Origin: Lichenostomus cassidix
Lineage: Eukaryota; Chordata; Aves; Passeriformes; Meliphagidae
Assembly: GCA_008360975.2 (NCBI GenBank)
Contig: CM039184.1
Location: 41,735,797-41,799,796, forward strand
Length of the DNA stretch: 64,000 bases
Direction: 5' to 3'
Positions 25,901-39,803 of the stretch are shown here, in pieces. Made by a program: the position numbers and the translations under genes. Under the pieces are notes generated by a model that was not told the origin of the DNA, ran no database searches, and worked only from the letters and a program-made list of their open reading frames with translations. The stretch's first letter is position 1. The number at the start of each line of letters is the position of its first letter.

Positions 25901-28120
25901 TTTAAGAAAACCTCATCATCACTCCACTGTTCCTTCTCTCCATGCCAAACCAACTGACCCCACTCCCAGCAAAGTTCTGCATCAACATTTCTTTCCACCT
26001 TACTATGGGATACCTCTCCCAACACCTGCTATTGCAACGACATTTGGAAAGGAAATGGGCGATTGAGAACACCACAGATTTTTGCACTGAAAGGCTTACC
26101 CATGCCAAAGAGACAGTGTATTTGGCAGTCATCTAGGGGGCTTTTATTTAGAAAATATGAGTTTTGTTTATACAAGCACTTTCACCTGCATCGTGAATAA
26201 ATGCTTATTTCCTCACAGAAGTTTTGTGCAACATGCAGCACATGTTTTGACAGGCAAGAAAAAGTGCTCAAGTTTCCCTAGTCTGTCCTATTTCTAACAA
26301 AACTGCTTAGCCAATTCATTTACAGATCATATACTGTTCAGTTGCTTTCATCTTCTAATCTCCTGAAATCTGAATATTAATCTGAAAGCAAATTTGGAAC
26401 AGATATAACATATTTTGAACTTCAGTCACCAGAAAGGATTTTGCCTTGTTAATCTCAAAGGATTGGCATAGAAATTTTACCACATTTTCTAAAAAAATCC
26501 ATACAGATTTAAGGTCGAGTTCTGGATTTAATTGAAGTAACCTTTTGTACAATCTAGCTTTAATGAAGTGCAATGAAGTTAAACTCCACAGGGGCCATTA
26601 ATCTGAAACACTCCATTAAAACAACTACAAGGGGAGTTTTTAATAAACAGTGTGAACTAATGCCCATGTGGAAAGGTAATTGAGAGGGAACTGGTGTCTG
26701 GGCCAGATTGTTATTAAATCCTTATCACAGGTAAAGCTGAAACCCCAAATGGCAAGCTGCCATGTGATTTATAGTGACCTTCTCTTCCCAGCCTTAAAGA
26801 AAAGACTATGTTTAATAATAAAAAAATCCTGTGACTAAGCTATAAAATAACTGAGCAATTACTTAGAATAATTTATACAGTGCAATACACTGACCTTGCT
26901 CCAAGCATAAAATCTACAAAATAACTTCAGTAATAAAACTGTGAGCTACTAAAAGGACTAAAGGTTTAACCATTTTTATTGTGCAGAACCTGAGGGCACT
27001 ATAAATACATATCACACTCCTAATAGGAAAGCTTACAAAAATTCCTAATTTTTTAATCTTAAAAAAATCTTCTCTGAAGTCTAGTAGGGTTTTGCCATAT
27101 TGCAGGAATGCCTACTGTCCTAGTTATAACATGTTACTGGGCTGCTAAAGTCCACACTTTCTAACACACTTTCTAAGTATATACTCAGCAGCTGAGCCCT
27201 GTCTAAGTTGACTCTCACAGGAAGCTATGCAACAAGGGACAGCAAACTGCACCACAGAGCAGTTTGGTTTATAGCAGTATAGACTGTACTTCTAAGAATG
27301 AAAAAAACACTGTTATTAATCTCTTGAAAGGTAGGATAAGAACAGATATTGGCTCTAACAAAATGTGTATAAAAGTAGAATTTCTATATTAAAAAAATAT
27401 ATTTTTTTTAAAAATTCAAAGTAATTTTTTCTAAAAATTTGAATACAGGTTACTTCAAATCAAAATTATAAGAAGCATGGCCTCAGAGCAAAGTCCAAAT
27501 GTATCCAGTGCATCACTGACTCTATACTTTTTTCTTCGCTTCTAATGTCTGTATTTCTTATCTAAATAACAGAATTGGGATGTGTTTTGTGACCAGACAT
27601 ACAGTAAGCATAAGAGTGCTACAGTGAAAGTTTGAGAGGGTCAAGTGTAATCAACAGCAGGTTACCTCAACTAAAAAGAAAAGTAACCACTTTTATTTTC
27701 AGTCTGGCAATAATCCAGGTTATAGCAGATGCCATCCAGAAGGATACAGGCTATGCACAGCAACTGAAAGACAGAAATTGTCAACAGGCTCATATCATGC
27801 AAGACAAAAAGCTGTTATCTTGATTAATTGGATCTCAGCTAATTTGGCAATGTGCCAAAGGTTAGGACACTCCGTTACATACAGCTTGTGTTGTCATCAT
27901 CACTGGGCACCTATTCACTGCAAAGTGCTATCTCTGATTTCAGAAAAGAGGAAAGAACCCCAAGAAAGCCAATGGCAATATCCAGGTAAAACTACTCAGA
28001 AAAAATATGCCTGTCAACTTATTCACAGGTATTGATCCATTTCCCATGTGTTAACATGTGTTATCTTTTTTGACTTTTGGCCAAAACACATCTTAACACC
28101 CTTATCATTAGAGGAGATAC
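22906..28120. other. Unique non-coding DNA
   Basis: No gene is supported; frames are at most 85 codons. Small tandem duplications are visible: TTGTTTACAA twice in a row (25433-25452) and ACTTTCTAAC-type units (27153-27176). The block 26560-26790 has the look of a conserved non-coding element and is listed separately. 27390-27450 is an A/T-only tract. Confidence 0.6.
26560..26790. other. Candidate conserved non-coding element
   Basis: This is a balanced, low-noise stretch with GGCCATTAATCTGAAACACT, TTATTAAATCCTTATCACAG and GGTAATTGAGAGGGAACTGG. Homeodomain (ATTA), GATA-like (TTATCA) and bHLH-like (CATGTG) cores lie close together, with no open frame. This is inferred from texture alone. Confidence 0.25.
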
Positions 28121-28124
28121 TTCT

Positions 28125-28370
28125 GGTAGATTTAGATTAGATATTAAGAAAAAATTCTTTCCTGTGAGGATAGTGAGACACTGGAACAAGTTGCCCAGAG
28201 AAGGTGTGGATGCCCCATTCCTGGAAGTGTTCAAAGCCAGGCTGGATTGAGCCTTGAGCAAACTGGTCTAGTGGAAGGTGTCCCTGGCCATGGCAGAGAG
28301 GGGATGGAATGAGATGATCTTTAAGGTTACTTCCAGTCCAAACCACTCCATGATTCAAAGATTCTATGAC
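28125..28370 (+). mobile_element. CR1 LINE, 5'-truncated 3' end
   Basis: This copy begins at TTTAGATTAGATATTAAG (…FRLDIR…, the last codons of CR1 ORF2), passes through CTGGAACAAGTTGCCCAGAG (…HWNKLPR…) and CTGGAAGTGTTCAAAGCCAG (…LEVFKA…), then the 3' UTR (GGAATGAGATGATCTTTAAG, TTCCAGTCCAAACCACTCCA) and ends in ATTCTATGAC. Plus orientation. It is less decayed than the 14.8-kb copy. The minus-strand frames at 28061-28454 are antisense to this element and are not genes. Confidence 0.93.
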
Positions 28371-30435
28371 TCTGTGAGTGTTACTAGGGTGCATGTGTAT
28401 TTTATAAATAAAAGCAAATCTGCACTTGCTTCTGTTTACTGGCACCTGAACCATACAGCCAATAAATACAGCCAGTGGAAACTCTGGGTTATGAAGAAAT
28501 TACTCCTGTGTTATTTTATGCTTCCTCAGAAGAATGTGTGTGGTTTGTATGTCTTTGTACCTCAATTTAAAAATAGAAATACAATTTAGCTACATATTGG
28601 CAAGTGGACAACTCTGTCATTTCAATATGAGTAAAAGTGAAAGCTCTGTTTAAAAGCCCTGGAAAAAAATGGACTTTGGCATGTGACTAAAGTTAAATAT
28701 ATTATTTAAGTACATTATTAAACAGGGATGAACTGAGGCATGTGTTTGAATGTTTCACTGAACTGTGTCTGAGAAAGGACTATTTTCAGCTTCTGGTTAT
28801 GATTTTTCCAATGCTAAATCTCAAGCACTGTGAAGCCATTCCAAACAATTAAATGTGCTTAACCGTACTGGTCTCTTTCCTCAGCCAGTTGATTCTTGTA
28901 TTTCAACGGAGCCACTCCACTTTGTATCAGCTCACTACCTGCCTCAACATCTGACTGGGAAGATTTTTACTTTAAAAAATCCAGGAAAAATTCTGTTGAG
29001 GTCTTTGAACATGACTGAACTACATTTCATAGGGAAATGACCTACAGGATAGCAAGTCTTGGTCAAAAGAGCATAATAGTGAAAATGCTGTCTCTTCCCA
29101 AAACAAACTCTCCTGCAATTTCAGAAAATAATATTTGAATTTTTCAACTTAAAATAATTCAATGATTTACAGGTTTCAAGAGATTGGCACGAACAGAAAA
29201 TATTTCCCACAAATTAAAGGAATTCAATGTTACATTTTAAGCTGCTGTGTCTGAATTCTCTGATGGAACATTATTTCTTTCCCAGCTCTCAGTACTGTCC
29301 CCTCAACCATGTATTTTCTTTCTACCTTATTTCTTTACCATGACTCTAAAGAACCTGTGCACCCCTGACACAGCTGAAGTCAGTAATGGAGAGCATACCT
29401 GGCAGTCTTTGCATTGCTGTCTAGAGAAGGGATCTGAAGACAATCTGAGCTGTTTCTTTTTTGAAGAGAAGCAAGACTTGTTTGGGAAACTGTCAGCAAA
29501 TGCTAAGAATCCTACATTGTCATCCCAAATATTCACTGGACATTGCTTTGTTAATGGAACATCATCCATTTCAGCACCACTTTCTTGATTAAGAGTTATT
29601 GACTAAATCAGTGTCTTCTGTCAGTTATCTTCTTCAAAGAGAGAAATCAAGCTCTTTTCCTATTTTTGCCCAAATTTCTCCAAAGACATGTTCTTATGGG
29701 TATGGATAATATACTCTAGCCATATGGCAATATATAATTACACAAACACACAAGCCCAATATAACTGTATGTACAAAATACCTTTAAAAGTAAGTTTCAT
29801 AATATTGGCCATGTGTGTATCCATACAAATAAAATATGCAGATACATTTCTGTCAGCTTTAAAAGGGTATGTTATTTCCTGAGTTTAAAGCAAATAGCAG
29901 GCTCCTGAGGAATAACAATAGTCAGAAAGGAACATACTGAATATTCAGAAGAATTTAGGTATCTGCTGTTCTGCAATTACAGTTTCTTCCCAACACACAC
30001 GTATTTTTTTACCATATAAAATTCACTGCACCTTAACACAAGGAAAATGACCTAAGTTTCAACACAAACCTGGCTGTCAGGAAGCTCCCAAGACACATAC
30101 ACAGAAAAAGTATAAAATCGTCCTCCTACAAAATCCCATTGTTCCATTAATGAAGGGAGCTTGGCCTCTTTGAAATGGTTAAGACAAAATATGAAAACAA
30201 TATCTCACTTTTTTGGCAATCCGCAAAATTATTCTTTAAACCCAACCCAGAACTCAATCTTGTCTTATTCTAAGGGGGTGCCCCAGTTGAAGCAAGGGTG
30301 GCTCATGAAATTCATTACCTGCATGCTACCTTCATAAGTGATGGACACTTTCCAGTTCTGCACTGTCATATAAAGGAGTTGGACCCTCAGATAAATCCCA
30401 AAAAAGGATTTCAGTCACCTGATGGTATATTTTAT
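28371..30435. other. Unique non-coding DNA between two CR1 copies
   Basis: No gene is supported. The largest frame (29247-29588, plus, 113 codons) has an antisense partner of 80 codons and no recognised domain. Nothing else stands out. Confidence 0.6.
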
Positions 30436-30800
30436 CACAGAACCACAGAATCATTAAGGTTGGAGAGACCTCCAAGATCACTGAGTCCAGCCTTTGAACA
30501 CCACCATGCCAACTAAATCCTAGCACTGAGAGCCATGTCCAATCACTCCTTGAACATTTCCAGGGATGGTGACTCCACCACCTCCCTGGTCACTCTGTTC
30601 CAATGTTAACAATTCTTTTAGTGAAATTCTTCCTGATGTCCAACATGAACCTCTTTTGGCAACACCTGAAACCATTTCCTCTTGTCCAGTCAGTTGTAAC
30701 CTTGGAGAAGAGACCAACGCCCACCTGTCTACAACCTCCTTTCAGGGAGCTGTAGAGGGAAAAGGTCTTCCCTAAGCTTCCTCTCCTCCAGACTAAACAA
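30436..30800 (-). mobile_element. CR1 LINE, 5'-truncated, reverse orientation
   Basis: Read on the plus strand, the element starts at its 3' end: CACAGAACCACAGAATCATT, AAGGTTGGAGAGACCTCCAA, then CCACCTCCCTGGTCACTCTG (reverse of the CR1 HWNRLP-like region), AATTCTTCCTGATGTCCAAC (reverse of the LDIRK region), and ends near CTCCTCCAGACTAAACAA (reverse of the SLEK-type region). Short overlapping frames on both strands here are CR1 fragments and their shadows. It is inverted relative to the 28.1-kb copy. Confidence 0.93.
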
Positions 30801-32656
30801 ATGCAGCAAAGCTCCAGAAATATGTAACACCTGTAAGTATGTGCTGTTCAGTAATGCAATTTCAGAATACAGCATACACGGAAAGCAGTGAAAAGCTAAG
30901 GAAAATAAAGCCTTATCTTTACTGCCCTCCTCAGGCTGCAATAATTTTGGATTTGCTATGCTTAACAAACACACACTTCAATGCAGCAGGTCCTTAGAGC
31001 CACACTGAAATATTTTGTTTAATCTGTGAATTTTGTCTAAAAGAAGCTGTTTGATTTAGGCTGATAAAAGAGAGTGAATCTATGGGTGTGTGAAAATCAA
31101 AAAACCTTTTGGAGGCTTCATTAGAAAATGTACTATATGAAGCTGTCGCTGTTGCAGTAATTGAGGCATTCACAATGAAACAAGATCTTAAGCTTTTTCA
31201 GAACAGCAGAAACATGGTACTGTTCATATCAAACAGCTGTTCCATAATTTAGAAGTGTTTGTAAAGGATAGGAAGCTAGAATTAAGCATTTGGTAGATGT
31301 ATCATTTTTCACCTCTAACAAAGTTTATATTTCATATTAATTTTAACCATGTTGCATTATTTCCTTTTACAAACAAAAACTTCCATGTACTATTTTTTCC
31401 ACAGCCTAAGTCCCTCTATTTCTTTAAGTTCTAATTAATACTCTTAATTTTTTCCAAATGTGGCTTATCTCATATTTCTTAAAGTATTGTTTATTCTCTG
31501 ATCCAGTATGTTGATGTAGACAGAAAAAACTACTCTTGAATTCGAACTAATTTCTGAATCATCAAGTCACCCAATTTCATTTTTTTAAAAAATAGGTATT
31601 TTAAGATTTATAATATTTCAAATGCCAGGATTATTCTTATTCATTTCCTTGAAAACCACTGAAACTTTTACTTTTCTGTGGCATTTCAGAATTTGGTCTT
31701 AGAATCCCAACATCAGCCATATAAAAAATGTTACAGCAAACTATATCTTGTGCATAAAGACTTTGCTTCTATTTTGTATATAAGACCTGGTGCAAAATCA
31801 TGTGAGACTTGTCCATTAAATTCAAGATGCCCATGAGCAAAAATCCAGCCTTACTAATACAGCCACACCTTCTGAGACCTGACACCCTAATTCACATCAT
31901 CACAGTATTCTGGCACCAAGTTCCATACTCAAAGCAACAACATGTCCTGTCGTGCCTGTTCATCCTTCCTTAATTCACCCCACATTTATTCTGAGTTTTT
32001 GCCAGTTTTCTGGACTCACAGTTTCTTCTAAGATTTACTTTTGTTCCACCTTCCTTTACCTAAATCTGTCTTCTAACACTTTTCCTTTCTTTGTTCTTCC
32101 TTGCCCTTCTGTCATCATCCTTCTGACTGCTCTTGTGTTTTAATAAAATTTGTCCTTGTTATCTCAATTAATCTCAACATGTAGAGTCTGAGTCCGCTGC
32201 TTCTGAAGTCAGTAATCTAAGTGGAGGACTTGGCTGGTATAAAATAGTCTTGCTCCCTTGAATTTTGTGAGTATGAGGTATGAAATACACATGTAAGATG
32301 TCATATATTATCATTTTGTTTTCTAATAGGTATGTAACATGGAAACAGCAAAACAACAGATGCTCTTTTAATAATCATAAATATAACTGCTCTCTTAGCA
32401 TAAACCCTGAATAGCTGTGTTTGCTTTTAAGTAGTAAGGCAACAAGTGTGACAAGGATTTGACCTGCATTACACCTGACTTTGGCTTTTTGATTATGGCA
32501 CATTCTTATGGAAGCTGGATTTTTTTCTAACACTATTTGGAGGAGGAAAGGGTTAAAAGTTCGTAGAAAGCGGGAATTTAGAGAAAGCAAAGGTATTTGG
32601 ATAAAACCAAACAAGTACCTTAATTTCTTTGTGTTTTCCAGTATTTCTGTCTATTC
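30801..32656. other. Unique non-coding DNA, partly pyrimidine-rich
   Basis: No gene is supported. 31950-32110 is strongly C/T-rich on the plus strand, giving a 63-codon frame of Ser/Leu/Phe composition that is not credible as a protein. No repeat termini were recognised. Confidence 0.6.
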
Positions 32657-32790
32657 AACCTGGTTACTTTAGGCACTATCCTGCAAAGCTTTTAATTTTA
32701 AGCATATAACCAGGTTTAATCACATGCTTAAAATTAAGTACATGCTTTGGTTTCATATTGAACCAAGCCCTATGACCCTTTGACTGACTT
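32657..32790. repeat. Old palindromic repeat relic
   Basis: Two nested inverted repeats occur. AACCTGGTTA (32657-32666) pairs with TAACCAGGTT (32706-32715), and TAATTTTAAGCAT (32693-32705) pairs perfectly with ATGCTTAAAATTA (32724-32736). The following CATGCTTTGGTTTCATATTG and AACCAAGCCCTATGACCCTT resemble an ancient amniote repeat with an 'AAGCATGCTTAAGTGCTTTGCTGAATCAGGGCC'-type pattern. I cannot name the family; a non-autonomous DNA transposon is one possibility. Confidence 0.4.
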
Positions 32791-35700
32791 AAATGGATTA
32801 AAATACAATTGTATTTCCATCAAATACAGGTTGTGCAAATAATGCCAGGCAGTCAGGCTCCTCAAAAAAGACACTTTTTATTATTTATTTGTTCCTGAAG
32901 CACGTTCATCACTTTGGTCCATCCAATAAGGGGGAACTGAGAAAGAAAATTGGCAGACAAGACTGAATTAGTTAAAAAAGAAAAAATAATGGTGCCTTAT
33001 TATGTTGCGAGCTAGCATGTGGCTACTTAGAGAAAAAAACTTACAATCCACAACCAATATTACCACATGTGCATGTATTTATATGTATTTTATAGTTCCT
33101 GCATTTCTCTTCTGCTGTTTTAATTCAGTTTTAAAAACGTGCCAGACAAGCAGATACAAACAGGACCTTGTTTAATTTGATTAGGCTAGAATGGAGAGTT
33201 TGGTTTCTTTCCAAAGTTTTCCAACAGCTGACCTGAAATGTATCAAAGCAACTTCCATCTCTTTTGTTTCTATCAAGTTGTCCAAATTTCCTAATTTCAC
33301 CGGATCCCACAGTTGCCATGTCTTTGAAGTTTATTTTTTGTTCATGGTTATTTTCTTCTTAGTGATTAGTTTAAGAGACACTCAGACTGAGAGTGATTTT
33401 GGGTTTGTCTACAATTTACCCTAGTTGAGAATCTACATGCTTAGGCAGAAACACTATATTCTATAATTGAAGCATGTGGAGATCAGGATGTTATAATCTC
33501 TGGCACTCAGTACTGCAACACCATATATAATCACCATATTACTTGATCTTTCTGCAATGTTATTATATTGGAATGTGAACATGTACACAGAAAAATATGA
33601 AGACTTTAAGGTATTTTGATTGCAAAGTAGTGCTAGAACTCATGTGCTGAAAGACTTTATAATCAAGATTATGAGATCCTGAACACTCCCTTTCTAACAA
33701 ATACTGCCCAATTTATCATTGGTATTGTTTCACAATCAGTCTGGGTTTATGAAGAAATAAAGTAAAGTTCATGCTAAATATGAAACCAAATGTCATTTAC
33801 TTTTAATCCCTTTCACCATGTTTCCAGAGTCATTAGCTTTGCCTCAAGGTAATGATGTTCATATAAGTATTGCAAAATATGTTTTCATAATTTTGTATTT
33901 TTCTTAGAATTTTTTCCAAAATTGAGAGGAATGATCAGGGAGAATTGGCAAAGAAATTATGCAGCAGCGACGAAGTATTTCTTTAGTATCAAAATTCAGG
34001 CTTTGCTGAACCTTCTTTTGAGACAGCATTTTGTTTACTTACAAGTCTAATTAGGACACTAACAGGCAAATCCTTTTCTTCCCATCGAACTTCAGGCTTG
34101 GCACATGAATGGTAAGGCAAATGTTTCCTGAGAACAGAATTTCCATTCACACCAACCTCCAAATTATAATTGCAATTCACAGGGGTGCAGGACAACTGCC
34201 AGAATGGGGGGGCTCTGTAATGACCAGTGTGCTCAGGCAGCACCTTGCCGTAACATCCTCATTTCTCCTGAATCCAAAGGGCCACTGTAGAGCCACATCA
34301 ATACACAACGATTGAGATCCTGTCCAATCACATGAGGCCCCAGACAGATTCTCCTTCTGGCTTTTGGAGCTATGCTAATCAGGGAATTTGGCACTGAGAG
34401 AGGAGTAGAAGGAATCCCACTTCATAAAGCAAACTAAGTGCACACAAGGGAAAACTTCCCAAGCAGGAAAATCTCTGACATGCAAAGAAAGGTTATGGGG
34501 ATTTTTTAAGCAAGTAACACAGGAAGAGAGAATTTTAAAAATGCTATGTAACAGTTTAAAACTGTGTGAAAAATTGTTAGTATTTTGAGGAGCATCATAA
34601 AAAAAAATCATGACAGTCATGTTCTCAACATGGCAATAACAGTGGTGGCACATGTGGCTTTCCTGTTACTGTTTGATGTAGCCATTAATCTATCTTTGAT
34701 AACTCTATAAAGGTTATTGACATTAGTGGTTCTCTAAATGACTGATACTGGAATATTTAATGAAGAAGAGGAATTGTTTTCAGAAGCAGACAGACATACT
34801 TTCACAATAGCCCATAACTCCTTGTTGACACAGACAAAAACATGTCAAAAGCTCTAAGCTTTAAATTTTAAGACTTCCCTGTTTCTAGGGCCATGTCTAC
34901 ACAGTGATATGTAGAGACACACCTGACCTAGCTTCAAATGCATTTATTAGCAGACTTGACAAGACAGTGTTCAAAGTCTAAATTCTTTAGTTGATTCTAA
35001 ATCTTGAGGACAAGATTAGAAAGTAGCTGCTTTCACTTTGTTTGCTCACCTCCTTTGCTGGTGCCTCTGTCATTTCTGGGAACTTAACATTACTCTAATG
35101 GCAATATTTACAACTGCAATCACAAATGCAACAGGAACAAATCTATGTACAGATATTTTTCAAGTACAAAGTACCCTTTAGTGTCAAAACCTTCCAATTA
35201 TTCCAACTATAAGCTACAAAATTTATTCTTTTGTGACCTCGTATGCAGTCCAAAATAAAAAATAGTGTCCTTAATATGACAAAGAAAGAATTTTCCCCAC
35301 TCTGGTAGCAATGGCATTGTTGGTGAGCTTTTCACCTGCAATCATTGCACTATTGGCACATGTCCTGGAAAGACAAAGAGACGAGTGTTTGCCTTTGCCT
35401 TATGGAGAACATTTAAAGTCAGTAAAGCTGGGTATGGCACATGAACAGCTAATATCTATTCTTTTTAATATCTAAAACACTCTTTGTTAATACCTCAAAC
35501 CATTGTACAATCATCACTGTAGCACACATTCTTTACCATTTTAATAAGTCACAGTTGTTTTGTTCAAAAGGTTAAACTTGACACTTGTAGACACCTCATT
35601 CTTTGGATGGGAAAACACACGGAAGACATTACCGCCTCCTCTAATCTGCTGACATTCTTAGGCCCCTCTCCTGCATTGCCTTTCTTTTCACACTTCTCTT

Positions 35701-38700
35701 TCTCCAGTGCAGCTTTTAGAGAGAACAAAAAAGAAAATTTTCCACACTTTGACATTAACAAATATCTCTTAACACCTCACACCTCTTCACTTTCCACTGC
35801 TGCTTTTTCCAACTAAGCTAAATGTCAGTGGGAACTTCTTTCTCTGCTTACCAGATATGCCTTACTGCACTCTTTTCTGATGACTTAAGAATAGACCTTG
35901 GCTCAAATGTTACTGATTTCCCACTGCTTTGAAATAATCAGTCATCATTCCTTCCAAGGACTGTCTTCCCAGGAACATTGTATTTCTTTGATCAAATGGT
36001 CACTCTAACCATCTGATTCTGCAACCTTTCCTTACAGCTCCACTAGCAAGACAAATTATTCTGTTTGTACACAGTAACTCCCAGAGTTTTCTCTGGAATC
36101 TCACACTGTCCACATTCTAGTTTCCTGATTTGTCTTGCAGAAATCTCAAAGTCCAGCTAGCTCCTGGCTGACAAATGAGCCTGATCCAGATAAACACAGA
36201 CAGATACACATTTTTTTACAGTATAATTTGCATTTGTGGAAGAGAAAAGCTAATCTTTTTGTGGTTGAATACTGTTTTCAGCAGAGAAATTTCACAGCTC
36301 ACCATACTGGGAGATATTCAACTGGTGTGTATTTACACACACAAGATTCTAAAGGACAGAAAACAGAATAAAGCTTACTGCTCTTGCTACCTCTTACCTT
36401 AGATATTTTGAGTCTCTTGAAAATGCTAGCACATATTCTAAATGTCTCCCCCTAAAGCAGGGGACATAGCACATGTAATCTAGGAAAGTATTCAGATCTA
36501 TGAGCAAAAAACAGGAAGGACACAATCTAACTTGTTCACATTTTAATTGATCTGGCTATTCTAATCATTCAGCCTGCCAGTCTGGTATCGCACAGGACAT
36601 TCTGCAACACCCCAACGTCTAAGACAGAAATATCTGCTCTCTTGCTGGTGTCAAATCCCCTGTTGCTGATCCCATCTGCTGCTTTAAGTGACATTTCTGG
36701 CAAGCACTGTTCTAGATTAATCTCTTGTCAAACCCATCTGCATTTTCCCCAAAGAACACCAAGTGCTTCCTGCTGCCACTCAGGGGAAAATGTGGTAAGA
36801 AAAATGTCTTTCCTCCTCAGCTAAATGAGTGCTAAAATGATTGAGGCTCTGTTTTTACTCTTACACACCCTCAGTTTCCAGCATGTCTGGATAGATGTTA
36901 AGATACACAATACTCCAAACTCATTCATATCTTGAGGTTCATCTTTGTCTTATCATCGCCATTGGATTTATGTATTCAGGCATCTCTAGACTTAAATCAA
37001 AGGAAAACCATTAGTGTTACCTAAGTCAACTTCACATCTATCTAATTTTGTTTCTAAGGTTCTTTGGAAGAAAAAGCTCTTTCTCCAAATTTGCTAAAGG
37101 ATTTCTCAATGCCAACTTGTCAGTAATGATGAACTAGAAAATGAGCAATCAATTAACTTTGTCACTACATTACTTTTATTTCTATTAAGAGACCAGAAGG
37201 TTTGTGTTAAGCAGGAAAAGAGCTACTTTCCTTTAGCACAAGCAGAATCCAGCATTTGAAACTCTGTAAGAGACATCCTATCAGTCTTCATATACGGTGC
37301 CACCATCTAGCCCTTCCATTACCTCTCATTCAGAATAAAAGTAAAACTATCTATTTCTTGAAACCTGACTAGCCTGAAAATGCACTTAATAGAGTTTGCT
37401 ACAGTGCACATTGGCTTCCTGCTTTGCAGGGGACAGAGCTATTTTCAGTTATACACATTTTATGCCTAGAAACCCAGTAAAAAGATAATCCCCTGAAATG
37501 CGTATGTGTGTAGAATTCCAATGTAAACAGAGTCAGAGAGAAATATCAAGCATCCTTTAAAAGCTGAGGAGACTTTGTTTATATTATTTTTTTAAACATT
37601 TATTACATGCAAAATCCCATTAGAATCTGCAAAACTAATTTCACACATAGTTTTCAGCTATGGACATGACTCCTAAAACACCAGCAGGAAAGGAGGCAAA
37701 AAAGATCTAATTGTCTTTGGCACATCCATGCTCTTCCTTTGTTCCTTGAAAAAAATCAAAAGCATTAAAAAAGAAAACTTTCATGGCTTGCTCAAATTTA
37801 GATGTACTTACGATGTTATATATAACCGAAAAGTTGAAAAAGCAAAAGAAAAGCAAGATTCTCTGCTTGAATCAAATGCAACACTTTTCTAAAGATTCTT
37901 AGGTTGCTATGAGGAATACTCACTACCTCTTCAAAGTTTTGTATATCTCTATACTTTAAAAAATATTTTAGGGATCTCAGTGACATATACAATGATGCTT
38001 ATATGAGCACATGAGGGAGAATTGGAAAACAGACATTTGAGATGAGTCCAGACATGCAGATTGATCACTGCAGTCAAAGTCCTCGTAAATATGAGTCAAC
38101 TGTGTCACTAGCAATTCAGTCGCATCAAAGTGGTGCTAAAAAGAACGCTTCAGTCATTCAGAAGACTAAAATACTGCTGATTGCACTTAATCCCTCTGTT
38201 TTCAAGAGGAAACATGGGCTGGTGGAGAAACAATTAAAACTCATGCATCTCTTAATATTTAGGATAAAAAGTCCTGTTCTCTAGGAATTGTAAATCCTGG
38301 TATTCCAGAAGGACTTAAAAGGAGATGTTCCTATCCTTGTATTATGTTCTTAATTGGTGCTGAGTATCATCTACAAATTGATGGGCTTCCAAAATGAACC
38401 TGAAATCTCCTACAGGAAACAGACTACCTAACAACACTCTTTAAAATCAAGACTGGGGAAAAAAAAAAAGAAAAAAAAAAGCAGGCAGACATTGGTGCAC
38501 CTCTATCGGTAGCTACTTCTAATAACTTTATACTTATATATAGTCTTCATGTACATGTGTGCTTGCATATATGCAAACAATGTCATATTCTCAGTTGGTA
38601 GCTATAGTTTTGTGACTGACAGGAAATGAGGAACACAAATTTACCACTAATCTTCTTAAACATGTTCTGAGATCTTACTTAAAAACAAAAAGCAAGTTTT

Positions 38701-39803
38701 AAATGCAAATACTCACAACTTTTGATACGCCTCAGCTCAATTCTACTGATGAGATTTTTAAGCTCCTATTTCTGAATTCTGTGCCCTTTGGTTAGTAGAA
38801 TTCTATGTCAGGATAACATCAGTTCTGCTTGAATAAGTAATGCAGAGTAGTTCCGACTGCACCAAGAGGGCTTGAAAAGAACCATCAATAAGGACTCAAG
38901 AGATGTATCTTGAATGTACAGTCATCTCCACAGAATGCTTTTCATCTACTAAAATATACTTCATTTCCCCACTTTTGATGCCCCTGTTCTACAAAACACT
39001 GCAGATGGCCTTTTTTCTATATTGAAAAACTCCTGCAACTCCTGTTGCCCCGTTTAAATATTATTTCCCCATATACCCCTACATGGCGTCTTTAAGATTA
39101 ATATTTTAAAATTTACTGCAGGCTTATACAGGGAACAGTTAACAATTGACTTCTGTTATGACCTTACCTTCTCTTGAAATCTATCACTCAGAAAAGAAAA
39201 GGTCCAAGGACACCTCAGCCATGAGGCAGTCTATTGCCCTCTCTTGGAATCCCTGATTCATGCATATGGGTGAGTGACATGAAATGGGGCATCTTCATAT
39301 TATTATCCTTTGCATTTGCCTTCATGAGTAAAAATGCCAGGTGTCAGTTCACATATGCAGCTTGTCCTACTCCTTGCCATGCTTTTGTATATTCCTATTG
39401 ACAGGTGGAGCATGAAATGAAAACGGCTCCCAAAAGTTTTTTGGGGTTTATTTGGTTTTATTCTTAAAACAACTTTTTGCCTGTTAGAAATAATACTGAT
39501 AGAGTGAAAGAAGTACAAGAATGGCAGCAGCTTTACCAAAGATGAATGGATGACTGCAGTAAGTCCCTTGCTATGAAGGAGTTTGTCTGAGCGGAAACTT
39601 GCTTAAGGTTTGCCTTTGCTCCCGTTCTGAGGGCTGCTATCTTTTAGTTTTGTGTATAAATTGGAATAAAAACTCTAAGCCATTTCCCTAGAAAATTCAG
39701 CCATCACAGTAATACTGAAAAATTTATTCCCAAGCTTCTCTCCCATGCTGGGCCATAGGTTATTCTACTGTAATTTAACAGACCTTGACTGTGACATGGT
39801 ATG
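32791..39803. other. Unique non-coding DNA
   Basis: No gene is supported across about 7 kb; frames reach at most 92 codons. Overlapping opposite-strand frames at 33989-34315 and 35564-35816 cancel each other as evidence. An A11-G-A10 run lies at about 38459-38480. No LTR or CR1 termini were seen. Confidence 0.6.

Noticed and set aside
29247..29588. 113-codon plus-strand frame
   Set aside because: An 80-codon antisense frame covers it and no domain is visible.
30298..30775. Overlapping short frames on both strands
   Set aside because: They lie within or beside the minus-strand CR1 at 30436-30800.
31952..32143. Pyrimidine-rich 63-codon frame
   Set aside because: Frame is open only because of C/T bias; residues are Ser/Leu/Phe-dominated without a motif.
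33909..33990. Acceptor-like TTTGTATTTTTCTTAG followed by a short open stretch
   Set aside because: No matching donor, the frame closes within about 80 bases, and no known peptide is seen.
38459..38480. A11-G-A10 run considered as a retroposon tail
   Set aside because: Sequence upstream has no recognisable SINE, LINE or gene similarity and no duplication was found.
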